43,276 bases of DNA from Gammaproteobacteria bacterium (GCA_009926865.1 RFOD01000018.1:1-43276), one strand, 5' to 3'. Counted from the first letter of the stretch, positions 30,691 to 40,267 are shown. The notes: generated from the sequence alone by a model not told the origin. Numbers and translations are program-made.

Positions 30691-33685
30691 GCTTATACAT
30701 CACCGGCGTCACAAGCCGCGCTAGTAGCGTTGAGGTGATAAGGCCCCCAATGATGACCCAAGCCATGGGTGAATAGAGCCCGATATTTTGAACTGCGAGC
30801 GGGAATAGCGCTCCGATCGCTGTGACGGTCGTCAGTAAGATCGGTAGAAATCGAATTTCACCGGCGCGCTCAATCGCTTCATCTAGCGGCACACCCTCTT
30901 CGCGTAATTGGTTAGTAAAGTCTACTAGAAGGATCGAGTTTTTGATTTCGATGCCAAGGAGTGCGATGAAGCCAATGCTTGCCGTAAAAGAAATATCGTT
31001 ATTGGTCAGCAGTAACATGAGCATGCCACCGACAATCCCAAGAGGAACGACCGTCAAGACAATCAAGGTGGAGCGGAAGCTGCCAAATTCGAGTACCAAT
31101 ACGGCAAAGAGTCCGAACAGGGCGACGATGATTGCTGTGCCGATACCACCGAAGGCGTCCGCCCCGGCTTCCGCATCGCCGCCGAGTACATATCGGTAAC
31201 CGCGCGGCCAATCAAATTGATCTAATTTATCAACGACGGCTGCCGTGACCTTGGCCGTGTTCTCGCCGCTTTGAACCTGAGAGTTGATGGTGACGGCACG
31301 CTCGCGGGCAAAGCGCGAGATCAAGACGGGTGCCGGTTCAAACTCTACTCGGGCGAGCTGACTGAGTGGAATGAGTTGACCGCTCAAAGAACTGACTTGT
31401 ACTTGTTCAAGTGCTTCAAAGCTGGCTCGACGCTCTAGCGGTGAGCGGACGATGATAGGATATTGCTCGCCATCCTCGTCTTTAAATGTTCCGGCCGGTA
31501 ATCCAGCAATCGCTAAACGTAGGGCGCGGTCAACCTCAATAGCTGGCACCCGTAAAAGAGCGGCTTTTTCCGTATCTGTCACTAAGCGCAAATTAGTGCG
31601 CGCAAATTTTAAGGGGTTGCGGACATCACGAGTTCCCGGCGTCGACTCCATGATCGCCTCGACCTCGCGAGCTAGGGTGTCGAGTGTCGTAAGATCCGGA
31701 CCGACTACCCGGACTGCGATAGGTGCCGATACCGGTGGGCCGTTGACGAATTCACGCACTGAAATTCGCGCGTTCGGGTAAGTCGCGAATCGGTTCCTGA
31801 TCTCTTCGAGTAACAAGGGCGTACGCCGTGTGTCAAAACGCTCGATGACCACAAACACTTCTGCGTAAGCGGCGGATTCGTTTCTTTGAATATGGTTGTA
31901 GTAGATCTGGGGATTACCACGCCCAAGATTAGCGAAGACCGCCTTGACGCCCGGCGTCTTGAAGAGCTCTTGCTCGACAAACTGTAGTGCTCGATCTGTT
32001 TCCGCCAGACTCGTACCGGTGGGAGAGTCAATTTGTACCAAAAATTGCGGGGTATCTGCTTTTGGAAAGAGGCTTGATCCCAGTACAGGAGCGAGCAGTA
32101 CTGACAAGAGTAAAGAGCCACCGATCGATGCGACCACAGTCGCTTTTGGGCGCGCTAAGCAATAATGCAGGGCAGGGCGGTAGTAGCGATGAATCGCATC
32201 CATAATGCGTTGCAATAAACGATTAGGTTGTCCCGTTTCCTTCTCACTTAACAACCGACTCGCTAGAAAAGGAATGATGAAAAGCGCGATTAGGAGCCTG
32301 GGTAGTACGCGAATGAATTTCCCTGCCGTTCCTGGCAGGGCCATTAAGGGTAAGAACGCAAATACGACGGTCGCCGTACAACCCAGAATCGCAACAAAAA
32401 TTTGCTTGGTTCCGTCAAGCGCCGCACGGGTACGGTCGTAACCCATCCTCAGGTGTCGGGCAATATTTTCGACTGCGACGATTGAGTCATCCACGAGTAA
32501 GCCGAGCGCAACGACAAAGCCAGCAATCGATAGCTGATTCAATGAATACCCGAGGAAGTAGAGCACCGACATGCCGAATGCGAGCGATAGTGGGATGGAA
32601 ATCATCACGATGCCTGCCGCGCGAATACCTAGGGGCAAAAGTGTCAACAGAACTAAGCTGATCGCGATCGCAAAGTCGATATAAAGCCGAGAGAGTCGAG
32701 CTTGGACGTTTTGGGATTGATCAAACCCGAGTACTAAACTTATACGAGATGGCAGCGCCGATTCATATCTATCAACGGCTTCGCCAATAGCGCGGCGCAC
32801 TTTGAGAATATTGAATCCTTCTTTCATGTTGGCGGTGACAAAGACCGCGCGCTTGCCATTAAATCGACCGACATGCCCCCACTGGCCTTCATCCCAACGC
32901 ACCGTCGCGACATCACGGACCCGGATCATGCGCTCATCGACTGCGCCGATAACCGTATTTTCGACCTGCGTGAGGTTTTCATAGGCGCCAGTGCCCTTGA
33001 CTGTGAAACTACGCGGTCCGATGTCGATGATGCCTGCGGGAATATCGGCGTTTTCACTTTGTAGTGCGTTGATGATCAGCGACGGGCTCAGACCGAGCGC
33101 AGCTAATCGCTGGGTATCGACTTCAACTCGTAGTTCTCGCGGGGGAAATGCCCAGCTCTGGGAGGTCCGAACGCCAGTCACCCCTTTCAGTACATCTTTG
33201 AGGTCTCGAGCACGATCCTGCAATTCACGATAACTGGCGTCTTCACTGATGAGTGCGTACTGAACAATGTTGACGAGCCCGGGGCTGAATTTCCGAATAG
33301 ATATTTCGCGTAATTCGGCGGGTAACGTCGGCCGCAGGGCATTAATCTCACGAACGACCTCGTCATATTTTTTATCGGCATTGGTATAAGCCTCAAATTC
33401 GATAATAGTGAAGGCGACACCATCTGCGATCACAGTCTCCATTTGCCGCCAGTCGTCGAGCTCGGCGAGCCGATCCTCCAAGGGCTTTGAGACCAAGCGT
33501 TCCAGATCTTTGGGATCCGCGCCGGGCATCACGGCGGCGATATCAAAGCCTGCAATTCGAAAACTGGGATCTTCCTCTCGAGGAATCGCATTAAACGAGT
33601 AGATACCAAGCACACACAGACAGATGAACACCACCAGAGTGAACTGATAACGCCGAATGGTGAATCCAAGGACCGACATATTCAT
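30623..33685 (-). CDS. RND efflux transporter permease subunit
   Basis: 1020 residues. Twelve-helix inner-membrane RND pump: the first helix (RRYQFTLVVFICLCVLGIYS), the proton-relay Asp pair in TM4 (ALGLLVDDSIVAVENI) and the second-half helices ending near RLVTPVMYKLIPPEGH are visible. Two large periplasmic loops lie between. It exports small molecules through the MFP and TolC partners encoded upstream. The TM6 region reads FIRVLPRLLIALFIIPFLASRL, which is about nine residues shorter between the FIR-LP and PFLASRL motifs than I expect for this subfamily, so helix 6 may be damaged. Its ATG overlaps the MFP stop (ATGA). Its 3' end overlaps the convergent methyltransferase by 68 bases. Confidence 0.93.
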   Translation of the reverse strand: MNMSVLGFTIRRYQFTLVVFICLCVLGIYSFNAIPREEDPSFRIAGFDIAAVMPGADPKDLERLVSKPLEDRLAELDDWRQMETVIADGVAFTIIEFEAYTNADKKYDEVVREINALRPTLPAELREISIRKFSPGLVNIVQYALISEDASYRELQDRARDLKDVLKGVTGVRTSQSWAFPPRELRVEVDTQRLAALGLSPSLIINALQSENADIPAGIIDIGPRSFTVKGTGAYENLTQVENTVIGAVDERMIRVRDVATVRWDEGQWGHVGRFNGKRAVFVTANMKEGFNILKVRRAIGEAVDRYESALPSRISLVLGFDQSQNVQARLSRLYIDFAIAISLVLLTLLPLGIRAAGIVMISIPLSLAFGMSVLYFLGYSLNQLSIAGFVVALGLLVDDSIVAVENIARHLRMGYDRTRAALDGTKQIFVAILGCTATVVFAFLPLMALPGTAGKFIRVLPRLLIALFIIPFLASRLLSEKETGQPNRLLQRIMDAIHRYYRPALHYCLARPKATVVASIGGSLLLSVLLAPVLGSSLFPKADTPQFLVQIDSPTGTSLAETDRALQFVEQELFKTPGVKAVFANLGRGNPQIYYNHIQRNESAAYAEVFVVIERFDTRRTPLLLEEIRNRFATYPNARISVREFVNGPPVSAPIAVRVVGPDLTTLDTLAREVEAIMESTPGTRDVRNPLKFARTNLRLVTDTEKAALLRVPAIEVDRALRLAIAGLPAGTFKDEDGEQYPIIVRSPLERRASFEALEQVQVSSLSGQLIPLSQLARVEFEPAPVLISRFARERAVTINSQVQSGENTAKVTAAVVDKLDQFDWPRGYRYVLGGDAEAGADAFGGIGTAIIVALFGLFAVLVLEFGSFRSTLIVLTVVPLGIVGGMLMLLLTNNDISFTASIGFIALLGIEIKNSILLVDFTNQLREEGVPLDEAIERAGEIRFLPILLTTVTAIGALFPLAVQNIGLYSPMAWVIIGGLITSTLLARLVTPVMYKLIPPEGHEPRHIERGSNPDAPR

Positions 33686-34737
33686 TCGCTCTCAAGGACT
33701 TCGATTGGCTCGCCATCCTGTAGGTATAGGGCGCCCTCGGTCACGACTTCTGTTCCCTGGGTCAAGCCCGTAAGTACTGCAGCGTCCTCATCAACAATGA
33801 AATCGATCTCGACGCGTTGCTTACGAGCAATACCCTTCTCGTTAACAAATACGTGAGCCGTTCTTCCAGCGCCTTCCACCACTGCGGCAATCGGCACGTA
33901 GACGCGAGCCGTTTCGCGCGCGCGTAACGGCTGCAGTCGCGCTGTCGCGACGAGTCCGCTCGAAAGACTGACCTCGGCTTCAGCGATGGCGATTTCGATC
34001 GGAAAGAGCCCCGTCATCGGATCGGCGGCACCTGCGATCTCACGGACTGTGCCACTGATCTGTTGATTGGGATATGCATCGATTTCAATCTGTGCAGAAT
34101 CGCCTAAGGCAACTTGTACGAGCTCACGATCCGATAAAGTGGCTCGGATGATGTAGCCCTCCGTATCGACGCCGAGTGCCACAACAGGCTGACCCGGCGC
34201 CACTAATTCGCGCTCTTCGTTGAACCGTCGGAGAACGACGCCATCGCTCGGCGCTTTAATCTGCGAGTACCGTAAATTGAAACGCGCAGCGACCTCAGCG
34301 CTCTTGGCTATTTCAGCTTGGGTGCGAACATTTTGCAGTGTTTCAAGGCTTACCACCTCATCGGCATACAGGCGTTCCGTGCGCTCGACATCGCGCTTGG
34401 CCTTGCTCGCGAGAGCAACTGCTTGAGCTGTCTGCGCTTCAATTTCATCTAAGGCGAGCTCCGCCAGAAGTTGACCACGTTGGACTCTCTCGCCTTCGCG
34501 GACATGTATGCGCGCAATAAATCCTCCCGTCTTAAAAGATAATTGCATCTCTTTGGCGGCAGCAATCTTCCCCCGCGTATCGATAGGTGGTGCACCCGGT
34601 CCCAGTCGAGCGCTCGCCACATGTACGGGTGTGGCATCTATCGTATCCGTTACTGTACGATTGTCGGTCGAACAGGCAATCAAACTCAGTGCGCCTAACA
34701 GTGATAGCGTGAAGCCTCGAAAAGCAATGTAATTCAT
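33682..34737 (-). CDS. RND efflux periplasmic adaptor (membrane fusion protein), lipoprotein
   Basis: 351 residues from the ATG at 34737; a TTG two codons earlier is in frame and would overlap the TolC stop. A lipoprotein signal is visible (LSLLGALSLIAC), so the mature chain is anchored to the inner membrane. The order is the usual one: a lipoyl/barrel-sandwich half (LSFKTGGFIARIHVREGERV near 70), an alpha-helical hairpin (about 100-145), the second lipoyl half (IKAPSDGVVLRRFNEE), and beta-barrel and membrane-proximal domains. It bridges the RND pump and TolC channel encoded on either side. Confidence 0.92.
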   Translation of the reverse strand: MNYIAFRGFTLSLLGALSLIACSTDNRTVTDTIDATPVHVASARLGPGAPPIDTRGKIAAAKEMQLSFKTGGFIARIHVREGERVQRGQLLAELALDEIEAQTAQAVALASKAKRDVERTERLYADEVVSLETLQNVRTQAEIAKSAEVAARFNLRYSQIKAPSDGVVLRRFNEERELVAPGQPVVALGVDTEGYIIRATLSDRELVQVALGDSAQIEIDAYPNQQISGTVREIAGAADPMTGLFPIEIAIAEAEVSLSSGLVATARLQPLRARETARVYVPIAAVVEGAGRTAHVFVNEKGIARKQRVEIDFIVDEDAAVLTGLTQGTEVVTEGALYLQDGEPIEVLESE

Positions 34738-34739
34738 AG

Positions 34740-36218
34740 TCAAAAATTGCCTGTATTTAAGAAGCCTGTGATATCAGGCGTACCGGTCACATAGTCGAGT
34801 TCGGCTTGCTTAGACATCACTGCAAAGTGCAGGCGGTTGAACTCCATCTCTGCAGTGGTCAGGGCTGTTCGAGCATCCAGAAATTCAACCTGACTGATGA
34901 CGCCTGCATCGCGCTTGCGGGCTGCGATTTTGAAGCCCTCTTGTGCAGCTTGCTGACGAACAAAGGCCGTTTGTATTGCGGCCTGACTCGCCAGTAGCGC
35001 GTCCAATGCTTGTTGGACCTCTAGCTTGATAGATTGGCGTAGGGCGTCATTACGTAGCTCAAATTGTCGTTCAGCAAGTCTTGCGGCTCGTTCGTCTGCA
35101 CGGCGTCCGCCACCATCAAATAAAGTCCAACTCAGTAACAACGAAAGCGTTGCAAAGTTACGACCCCGGCCGAATTCATAGGCTTCCCCCTGCGTACCAC
35201 CATCGAGTGCGAGAGCGAGACTAGGCCAGCGTGCGGAACGTGCAAGATCGCTTTGGGCTTTTGCTGCTGTACTTGCACTGCGTAATTCGGCAACTTCCGC
35301 CCGTTGAGCTAGAGCCGCTTCGCGTAGCACATCGAGATCCTGGTCGACGCGACGCCAGTCGTCTTGCATCTCCGCGATTTGCAATGGGGTATCTAGCGAG
35401 CGATTAAGTAAAAAATTCACGTACGCTCGTAATTGCTGTGTATTTCCGTCTAGCTCGATCCGCTGCTGCGTGAGGCTAAGTGCTTCGGCTTTTGCCCGTA
35501 AGACTTGATCACGAGTGATAACCCCGTTATCAAACAAGGATTGCGTAATGCGAAGGTTTTCATCGAGGAGGCTTTGGCTCGCAACTAGAATGCGGGTCGC
35601 ACGCTCGGCCTGTAGCCAGTTGAGATAACCGACGGTGATATCGCGTCGCAATCGCTGCGTCAGTGCAAGGCGCGCAAAATCATTGGCGGCTAATGCCGCC
35701 TTACGTGCGCGAACCGCAGCAGGAATGGCAGGCGCAAACAAGGCTTGTCGGACCGTAATACGCGTATCTTGTTCGCGTTCGCGCTGTAGTAAAAATCGGG
35801 GGTCTTCAATCAGACCAAAGCGTGGACCTTGACCGCTTGCGACGAGTAATTCATTGAGCGTGCTGTAAACCGGATTGAAAGCAGCGGCGAGCGGCAGCGC
35901 GATTTCACGCCCGCCTTCGGCACGGGTGTAGCGGGCGATGAGACTTGCTTCCGGGAAAAATTTGGCACGCGCCGCATCGAGAGCTGCCTGACTACGCTCA
36001 ACTTCGAGATTTGCGTCCTGCAAGGTAAGGTTGCTCGAGAGCCCTACTTTGACATAGTGCTCAATAAGTTCCGAAACAGACAGCTGTTGCAGCTCTTGCG
36101 TTGGGACTGGCTGTTGTACTTCATTGAGCAAGGGCGCAGCAAAGGCAACCCCAATCGCACTGATCGCACTGATGAGAAGAGCGATCAGTCTGCCCAATAT
36201 TGTGGAACACGCTTTCAT
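34740..36218 (-). CDS. TolC family outer membrane efflux protein
   Basis: 492 residues from the ATG at 36218, which overlaps the TetR stop (ATGA). A signal peptide covers about residues 1-28 (LGRLIALLISAISAIGVAFA). Two OEP repeats of long coiled-coil helices follow, each containing the typical pattern (LEVERSQAALDAARAKFFPE near 70, and FKIAARKRDAGVISQVEFLD near 435). A glycine-rich strand segment (LLLSWTLFDGGGRR) marks the channel part. It forms the outer-membrane exit duct of the RND system. The upstream open frame of 56 residues reads into tetR and is not part of the protein. Confidence 0.93.
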   Translation of the reverse strand: MKACSTILGRLIALLISAISAIGVAFAAPLLNEVQQPVPTQELQQLSVSELIEHYVKVGLSSNLTLQDANLEVERSQAALDAARAKFFPEASLIARYTRAEGGREIALPLAAAFNPVYSTLNELLVASGQGPRFGLIEDPRFLLQREREQDTRITVRQALFAPAIPAAVRARKAALAANDFARLALTQRLRRDITVGYLNWLQAERATRILVASQSLLDENLRITQSLFDNGVITRDQVLRAKAEALSLTQQRIELDGNTQQLRAYVNFLLNRSLDTPLQIAEMQDDWRRVDQDLDVLREAALAQRAEVAELRSASTAAKAQSDLARSARWPSLALALDGGTQGEAYEFGRGRNFATLSLLLSWTLFDGGGRRADERAARLAERQFELRNDALRQSIKLEVQQALDALLASQAAIQTAFVRQQAAQEGFKIAARKRDAGVISQVEFLDARTALTTAEMEFNRLHFAVMSKQAELDYVTGTPDITGFLNTGNF

Positions 36219-36892
36219 GGTGAGAGTGATGTGCCGCCCGTCGAAGCGGGTAGCTCTGCGGAGCGCAGCGCGGCGAGCGCGAGCTGAAATCCTTGATCCA
36301 GTAATTGATCGGCGCTCACGCCTACTCGTTGCAGACTCCCGCCTTTGAGTGCCGAGAGTTGGATCAAGCCATGGGTTAAGGCCCAAAGGCTGAGTCCGAT
36401 TCGTACTGGGTCGCCGGCATCTTGGCGAACAGAACCATCCTTCAGCCCTTTGCGGATGGCGGCGACAACAAGCTCGATCGGTCGATCACCGGCGGCGAGG
36501 CATTGCTCGTAGATCGGGTCGTCCTCTGCGCTAGGCGCTTGCGCCTCAAAATGCGCGAGCGCCTCGAAGCGCAGGGGAAATTCTTTGGCAAAGCCGACAT
36601 AAGCGCGGCCCATCGCATCGACTTGCTCAAGACCTGACTGATGGCTGAGAGCGGTGTCGGCGAAGCGACTCTCTAGCTGTTCGAGCGCGCGGATGCAGAT
36701 CGCGATAATCAGTTCACGCTTATCACGGAAGTACACATAGATCAGCGCGCGAGAGAGCCTCGCATGGCGGGCGACCTGATCCATGGTGAAGTGATCAAGA
36801 CCCACAATCGCGGCTACGGCCTCCGCGGCATCGAGTATTTCTAGGCGCCGCCGCTCTTTTTCTTCCAGTCGACGTTCGGTAGTTCCCTGCAT
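36215..36892 (-). CDS. TetR family transcriptional regulator
   Basis: 225 residues from the ATG at 36892. The N-terminal helix-turn-helix runs at about 15-62: RRRLEILDAAEAVAAIVGL, then MDQVARHARLSRALIYVYFR and DKREL. The C-terminal ligand domain is variable, as usual in this family, and I cannot name a ligand. It heads the tetR-tolC-MFP-RND operon with an ATGA overlap and probably represses its own transcript. A 13-base palindrome and a -35/-10-like pair lie between it and azlD. A longer in-frame start (TTG 36928) would cover that palindrome, so the ATG is preferred. Confidence 0.92.
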   Translation of the reverse strand: MQGTTERRLEEKERRRLEILDAAEAVAAIVGLDHFTMDQVARHARLSRALIYVYFRDKRELIIAICIRALEQLESRFADTALSHQSGLEQVDAMGRAYVGFAKEFPLRFEALAHFEAQAPSAEDDPIYEQCLAAGDRPIELVVAAIRKGLKDGSVRQDAGDPVRIGLSLWALTHGLIQLSALKGGSLQRVGVSADQLLDQGFQLALAALRSAELPASTGGTSLSP

Positions 36893-36914
36893 GCACGCGA
36901 CTCTGGCTGCACGC

Positions 36915-36927
36915 TGACACCGTGTCA
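36915..36927. promoter_or_regulatory. Perfect palindrome TGACACCGTGTCA, candidate TetR operator
   Basis: Six-base arms around a central C, 23 bases upstream of the tetR ATG and just downstream of a candidate promoter. A dimeric repressor bound there would block transcription of the efflux operon. Regulation by this TetR is inferred. Confidence 0.45.
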
Positions 36928-36938
36928 ATAACTAGACG

Positions 36939-36966
36939 CGTATATTTAATCTAGACGCTACGTCAA
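36939..36966 (-). promoter_or_regulatory. Candidate sigma-70 promoter of the tetR-efflux operon
   Basis: On the minus strand TTGACG (36966-36961) is followed after 16 bases by TATACG (36944-36939). The predicted start would lie a few bases before the palindrome at 36915. The direct repeat CTAGACGC occurs at 36932-36939 and 36951-36958, overlapping the promoter. These are matches by eye. Confidence 0.35.
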
Positions 36967-37289
36967 AATGGTAATAAGCCTAATCTCGAGAGTGTAAATA
37001 CCAGCATTCCGCCGCCAATTGTCGCGATCATGCTCCGAGTCGTAGCGAAAATGAAGATTCCTACTAATCCACCCCAAAGCTTAGGGTTGGCGGCGATCTC
37101 TCCGCTATCGGCCACAAAAAGGAGATCTGGTGCGATGATGCCCGCCAGGGCGCAGGCTGGTGCATACCGTAACGCGGCATCGATACTAGGTGGCCACGAG
37201 AGCTGGCCCGGGAGTAGCAGTAGTACGGTGCGTGCTACGACCGTGGCGAGGGTGATTGCGAGGATGCCGCCCCAGACGTAAAGGTCCAT
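36963..37289 (-). CDS. azlD: AzlD domain-containing protein (branched-chain amino acid export subunit)
   Basis: 108 residues from the ATG at 37289. It has three or four membrane helices (WGGILAITLATVVARTVLLL, then LRYAPACALAGIIAPDLLF, and later segments) and no soluble domain. AzlD is the small partner of AzlC in export of branched-chain amino acids or their analogues. Its ATG overlaps the AzlC stop in a TGATG junction. The longer open frame upstream runs into azlC and is not coding. Confidence 0.88.
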   Translation of the reverse strand: MDLYVWGGILAITLATVVARTVLLLLPGQLSWPPSIDAALRYAPACALAGIIAPDLLFVADSGEIAANPKLWGGLVGIFIFATTRSMIATIGGGMLVFTLSRLGLLPF

Positions 37290-38014
37290 CAGGATCCCAT
37301 CCCCGCGTCGCGCCGACGGTCCGCCCAGAAGGCGGCCGCCATGCCCGATAGCAAGCCGAGTAATAAGCCCAAGCGAAGGGGTAAGCCGTGCGCGAGCACG
37401 GCGACGGTCGCGGAGATGAGCGCACCCACAAGGGTGGCGTACTGTCTGCATAATGGAACGACTAAGGCGACCAGCGCGAGGGTACCGGCGAGCTCTAAAC
37501 CCCAAGCTGGTGGAATTTCTTTGGCAAGCACGATGCCGGCGATCGAGGCTGCTTGCCAAATCAGCCAGTTACATACTGCACCGCCACAGTAGTAGGCGAT
37601 GGGTCGGTGGTAGCGCGGTTCGTTTTGCATCAAGTTCGTGAATTTGACGAACATGATGTCACCGATGATGTACCCCAAGCTGAGTCGATAGCGCGCGGGT
37701 AATGATTGAAAATACGGGCGAACCGCGGCGCTATAGACCACAAAACGCAAATTCACGATGAGTGCAGTGACAAACACCAACCACAGCGGGGCTACGCTCG
37801 CGATCAGTGGCAAAGCGGCAAGTTGTGCACTCCCGGCGTAGGCGGCCAAGCTGAGACCGATCGCCTCGGGGACGGTGAGTCCCGATTTGACCATGGCGAC
37901 CCCCGTGACGATCCCCCAAGCAATGACTCCGGGACCCGCGGGTAACAATTCGCGCATTCCACGATTAAAGGCTTCCCGAGGCGTCGGGTGAGCCAGCTGG
38001 ACGGACTCGGGCAT
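37289..38014 (-). CDS. azlC: AzlC family permease
   Basis: 241 residues from the ATG at 38014. The segments REAFNRGMRELLPAGPGVIA and GSAQLAALPLIA are typical of AzlC, followed by multiple membrane helices (WLVFVTALIVNLRFVVYSAA, then LICRQ-like and LPLRLGLLLGLLSG segments). With AzlD it forms a branched-chain amino acid efflux permease. The gene is divergent from feoA, with 122 bases between the chosen starts. An in-frame upstream extension of 18 residues is possible but lacks a family match. Confidence 0.88.
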   Translation of the reverse strand: MPESVQLAHPTPREAFNRGMRELLPAGPGVIAWGIVTGVAMVKSGLTVPEAIGLSLAAYAGSAQLAALPLIASVAPLWLVFVTALIVNLRFVVYSAAVRPYFQSLPARYRLSLGYIIGDIMFVKFTNLMQNEPRYHRPIAYYCGGAVCNWLIWQAASIAGIVLAKEIPPAWGLELAGTLALVALVVPLCRQYATLVGALISATVAVLAHGLPLRLGLLLGLLSGMAAAFWADRRRDAGMGS

Positions 38015-38136
38015 GCACGCAGTGTAGCCGAGCCGTGCTTGCGGGATACGAATGCGAATCGGCTGCAATTGCGTCCAACCGTCGCAAGGTCGATACTGAT
38101 GAGCTCGAAAACCGTTTTACCAGTGACTTTATTAAC

Positions 38137-38385
38137 GTGAGTGATTCATCCGTCGCGCGTAATCGATCCCTCGATCAGTTGGGGCGGGGCGAGCGCGGCT
38201 ACGTCGTGGGCGTGACGGCGGGTGACGAGCTCTCGCGCCGGTTACTGGAGATCGGGTTTTTCCCAGGCGCTGAGGTGGAGGTGCTGGCGAGTATGTGGCC
38301 AGGAGAGGATCCGCTCGCGGTACGTGTGGCTGGCTCGACCTTCGCTCTGCGGCGCCGGGAGGCCGCGTTGGTACAAATCGTATGA
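38137..38385 (+). CDS. feoA: Ferrous iron transport protein A
   Basis: 82 residues from the GTG at 38137, the usual FeoA size. It is an SH3-like small protein with LSRRLLEIGFFPGAEVEVL near residue 33 and DPLAVRVAGSTFALRRREAA near 60. It assists FeoB. The open frame reaches back to 38035, but the family starts near SLDQLGRGERG. Its stop overlaps the FeoB ATG (ATGA). I saw no clear Fur box between it and azlC. Confidence 0.9.
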   Translation: MSDSSVARNRSLDQLGRGERGYVVGVTAGDELSRRLLEIGFFPGAEVEVLASMWPGEDPLAVRVAGSTFALRRREAALVQIV

Positions 38386-40262
38386 GTGTTGCCGCTCGTA
38401 TCGCTTTGATCGGCTTGCCCAATTGCGGCAAGACAGCCCTCTTTAATCGCCTCACAGGTAGTCATCAAAAAGTGGCGAACTATCCTGGCGTGACGGTGGA
38501 ACGCAAAGAGGGGCAGTTCACGACGACCACGGGGCAAGACTACCGAATTTTGGATTTACCGGGGACGTACAGTCTCAAGCCGACAACGCTCGATGAGGCG
38601 GTCACCCGTGATATTGCACTCGGGCGTTTTGCGGGCGAACAACGCCCAGACCTGATCGTTCTGGTCGCCGATGCCACTCACTTGCCGCTTTCTTTGCGGC
38701 TGGCGCTTGAGGTTAAGCGTCTCGGCTTACCCATGGTCCTGGCGCTCAACATGTCGGATCTCGCAGCGCGACGCGGTTTTCAGGTCGATCGTGAACGCCT
38801 TGAGCAGGTCTTGGGGATACCCATTGTCGAGGCCGTGGCCGTGCGTGCAGGGGGTGCGGATTCTTTGATCGCTGCTTTGCAGACCTGGACCGAAAGCACT
38901 CGCTCATCGGAAGCTCACACGACGGTGACAGCTGTTCCTTGGGCGGAGCCCAGCAATGACGATGTGCGTCGCATGCACGAGGAGGCAGCCCGACTACTGG
39001 AGCTCGCGGACTATCGCGAGCCCCTACGCAGCACGACGGTGGCCAACGTGGATCGGCTACTGCTGCATCCCCTTTGGGGCATGCTGAGTCTTGCGTTATT
39101 ACTATTTTTGGTCTTTCAGGCCGTATTCAGTTGGGCTGCCACTCCGATGGAATGGATTGATGCGGGCGTCGGCGCTTTGGCTGATGCCGTCAATCAAATG
39201 ATGCCTGCCGGCCCGTTACGTAGCTTACTTGCGGATGGTGTCATCGCCGGTGTGGGCAGCGTCATTATTTTCTTGCCTCAAATATTGATTTTGTTCACGT
39301 TTATTTTGATCTTGGAAGATAGCGGATATTTACCGAGAGCGGCTTATTTACTGGATCGGGTGATGGGGGGCGTGGGCTTGTCGGGCCGCGCATTTATACC
39401 GCTATTATCGTCCTTCGCGTGCGCGATTCCGGGTATCATGGCGACGCGTACTATTCCGCACTGGCATGATCGTCTGGCGACCATACTTGTCGCGCCATTG
39501 ATGACTTGCTCGGCTCGTCTGCCGGTTTATGCTTTATTGATCGCCGCGTTTATTCCTGATCGCTCAATCGGTCCCTTCAATCTACAAGGTGTCGTACTGT
39601 TTGGGCTGTATTTTGCCGGTATCTTCAGTGCGCTGTTAGTGGCTTATGTCATTAAATTGTTGACACGGGCTGCCGATGCTCATCTTCTGGTGTTAGAGCT
39701 GCCGGACTATCAGTGGCCTAATTTACAAAGTGTGTTATTTGGCTTGTGGGAACGTGCTCGGCTTTTTCTGCAACGAGCAGGCGGCATTATTTTGGCCCTA
39801 GTCATCGTGCTATGGTTTCTATCAACCTATCCGGCACCACCGCCCGATGCCACGCAGCCGGCCATCCAATACAGCTTTGCCGGTCAGTTAGGCATGGCGT
39901 TAGCCTGGGTGTTGGGTCCTATTGGCTTTAATTGGCAAATCGCGATTGCGTTGATTCCTGGCCTCGCTGCTCGCGAGGTCGCCGTGGGCGCGCTCGGTAC
40001 GGTGTACGCATTGTCGGGGGATGAGACCGCCGTGAGTCAATCTTTGGCTTCTGTGATCGCTAGCGATTGGTCTTTGGCCACCGCGCTCGCCTTGTTAGCT
40101 TGGTATGTGTTTGCGCCACAGTGTGTGGCAACACTCGCTGTCGTCAAGCGAGAGACGAATAGTTGGCGCTATCCTTTGCTGATGGCGCTATATTTGTTCG
40201 CCTTGGCGTATCTGGCCGCGTGGATTACCTATCGCGTGGCCGTCACTTTAGGTGCAGGCTGA
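38382..40262 (+). CDS. feoB: Ferrous iron transporter B
   Basis: 626 residues from the ATG at 38382. The N-terminal G domain (about 1-170) has the P-loop GLPNCGKT near 11-18, the switch II DLPGTYSLKP near 53 and the NMSD guanine motif near 117. The membrane domain that follows has the repeated Gate-type segments including FACAIPGIMATRTI and VAPLMTCSARLPVYALLI, which carry the conserved cysteines of the iron path. FeoB moves Fe(II) into the cytoplasm. It is shorter than E. coli FeoB (about 770) but in the range of many other bacteria. The next gene starts 5 bases after its stop. Confidence 0.95.
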   Translation: MSVAARIALIGLPNCGKTALFNRLTGSHQKVANYPGVTVERKEGQFTTTTGQDYRILDLPGTYSLKPTTLDEAVTRDIALGRFAGEQRPDLIVLVADATHLPLSLRLALEVKRLGLPMVLALNMSDLAARRGFQVDRERLEQVLGIPIVEAVAVRAGGADSLIAALQTWTESTRSSEAHTTVTAVPWAEPSNDDVRRMHEEAARLLELADYREPLRSTTVANVDRLLLHPLWGMLSLALLLFLVFQAVFSWAATPMEWIDAGVGALADAVNQMMPAGPLRSLLADGVIAGVGSVIIFLPQILILFTFILILEDSGYLPRAAYLLDRVMGGVGLSGRAFIPLLSSFACAIPGIMATRTIPHWHDRLATILVAPLMTCSARLPVYALLIAAFIPDRSIGPFNLQGVVLFGLYFAGIFSALLVAYVIKLLTRAADAHLLVLELPDYQWPNLQSVLFGLWERARLFLQRAGGIILALVIVLWFLSTYPAPPPDATQPAIQYSFAGQLGMALAWVLGPIGFNWQIAIALIPGLAAREVAVGALGTVYALSGDETAVSQSLASVIASDWSLATALALLAWYVFAPQCVATLAVVKRETNSWRYPLLMALYLFALAYLAAWITYRVAVTLGAG

Positions 40263-40267
40263 TCGCG

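Noticed and set aside
38015-38136. Fur or FNR box before feoA
   Set aside because: I looked for GATAATGAT-like and TTGAT-N4-ATCAA patterns and saw no convincing match.
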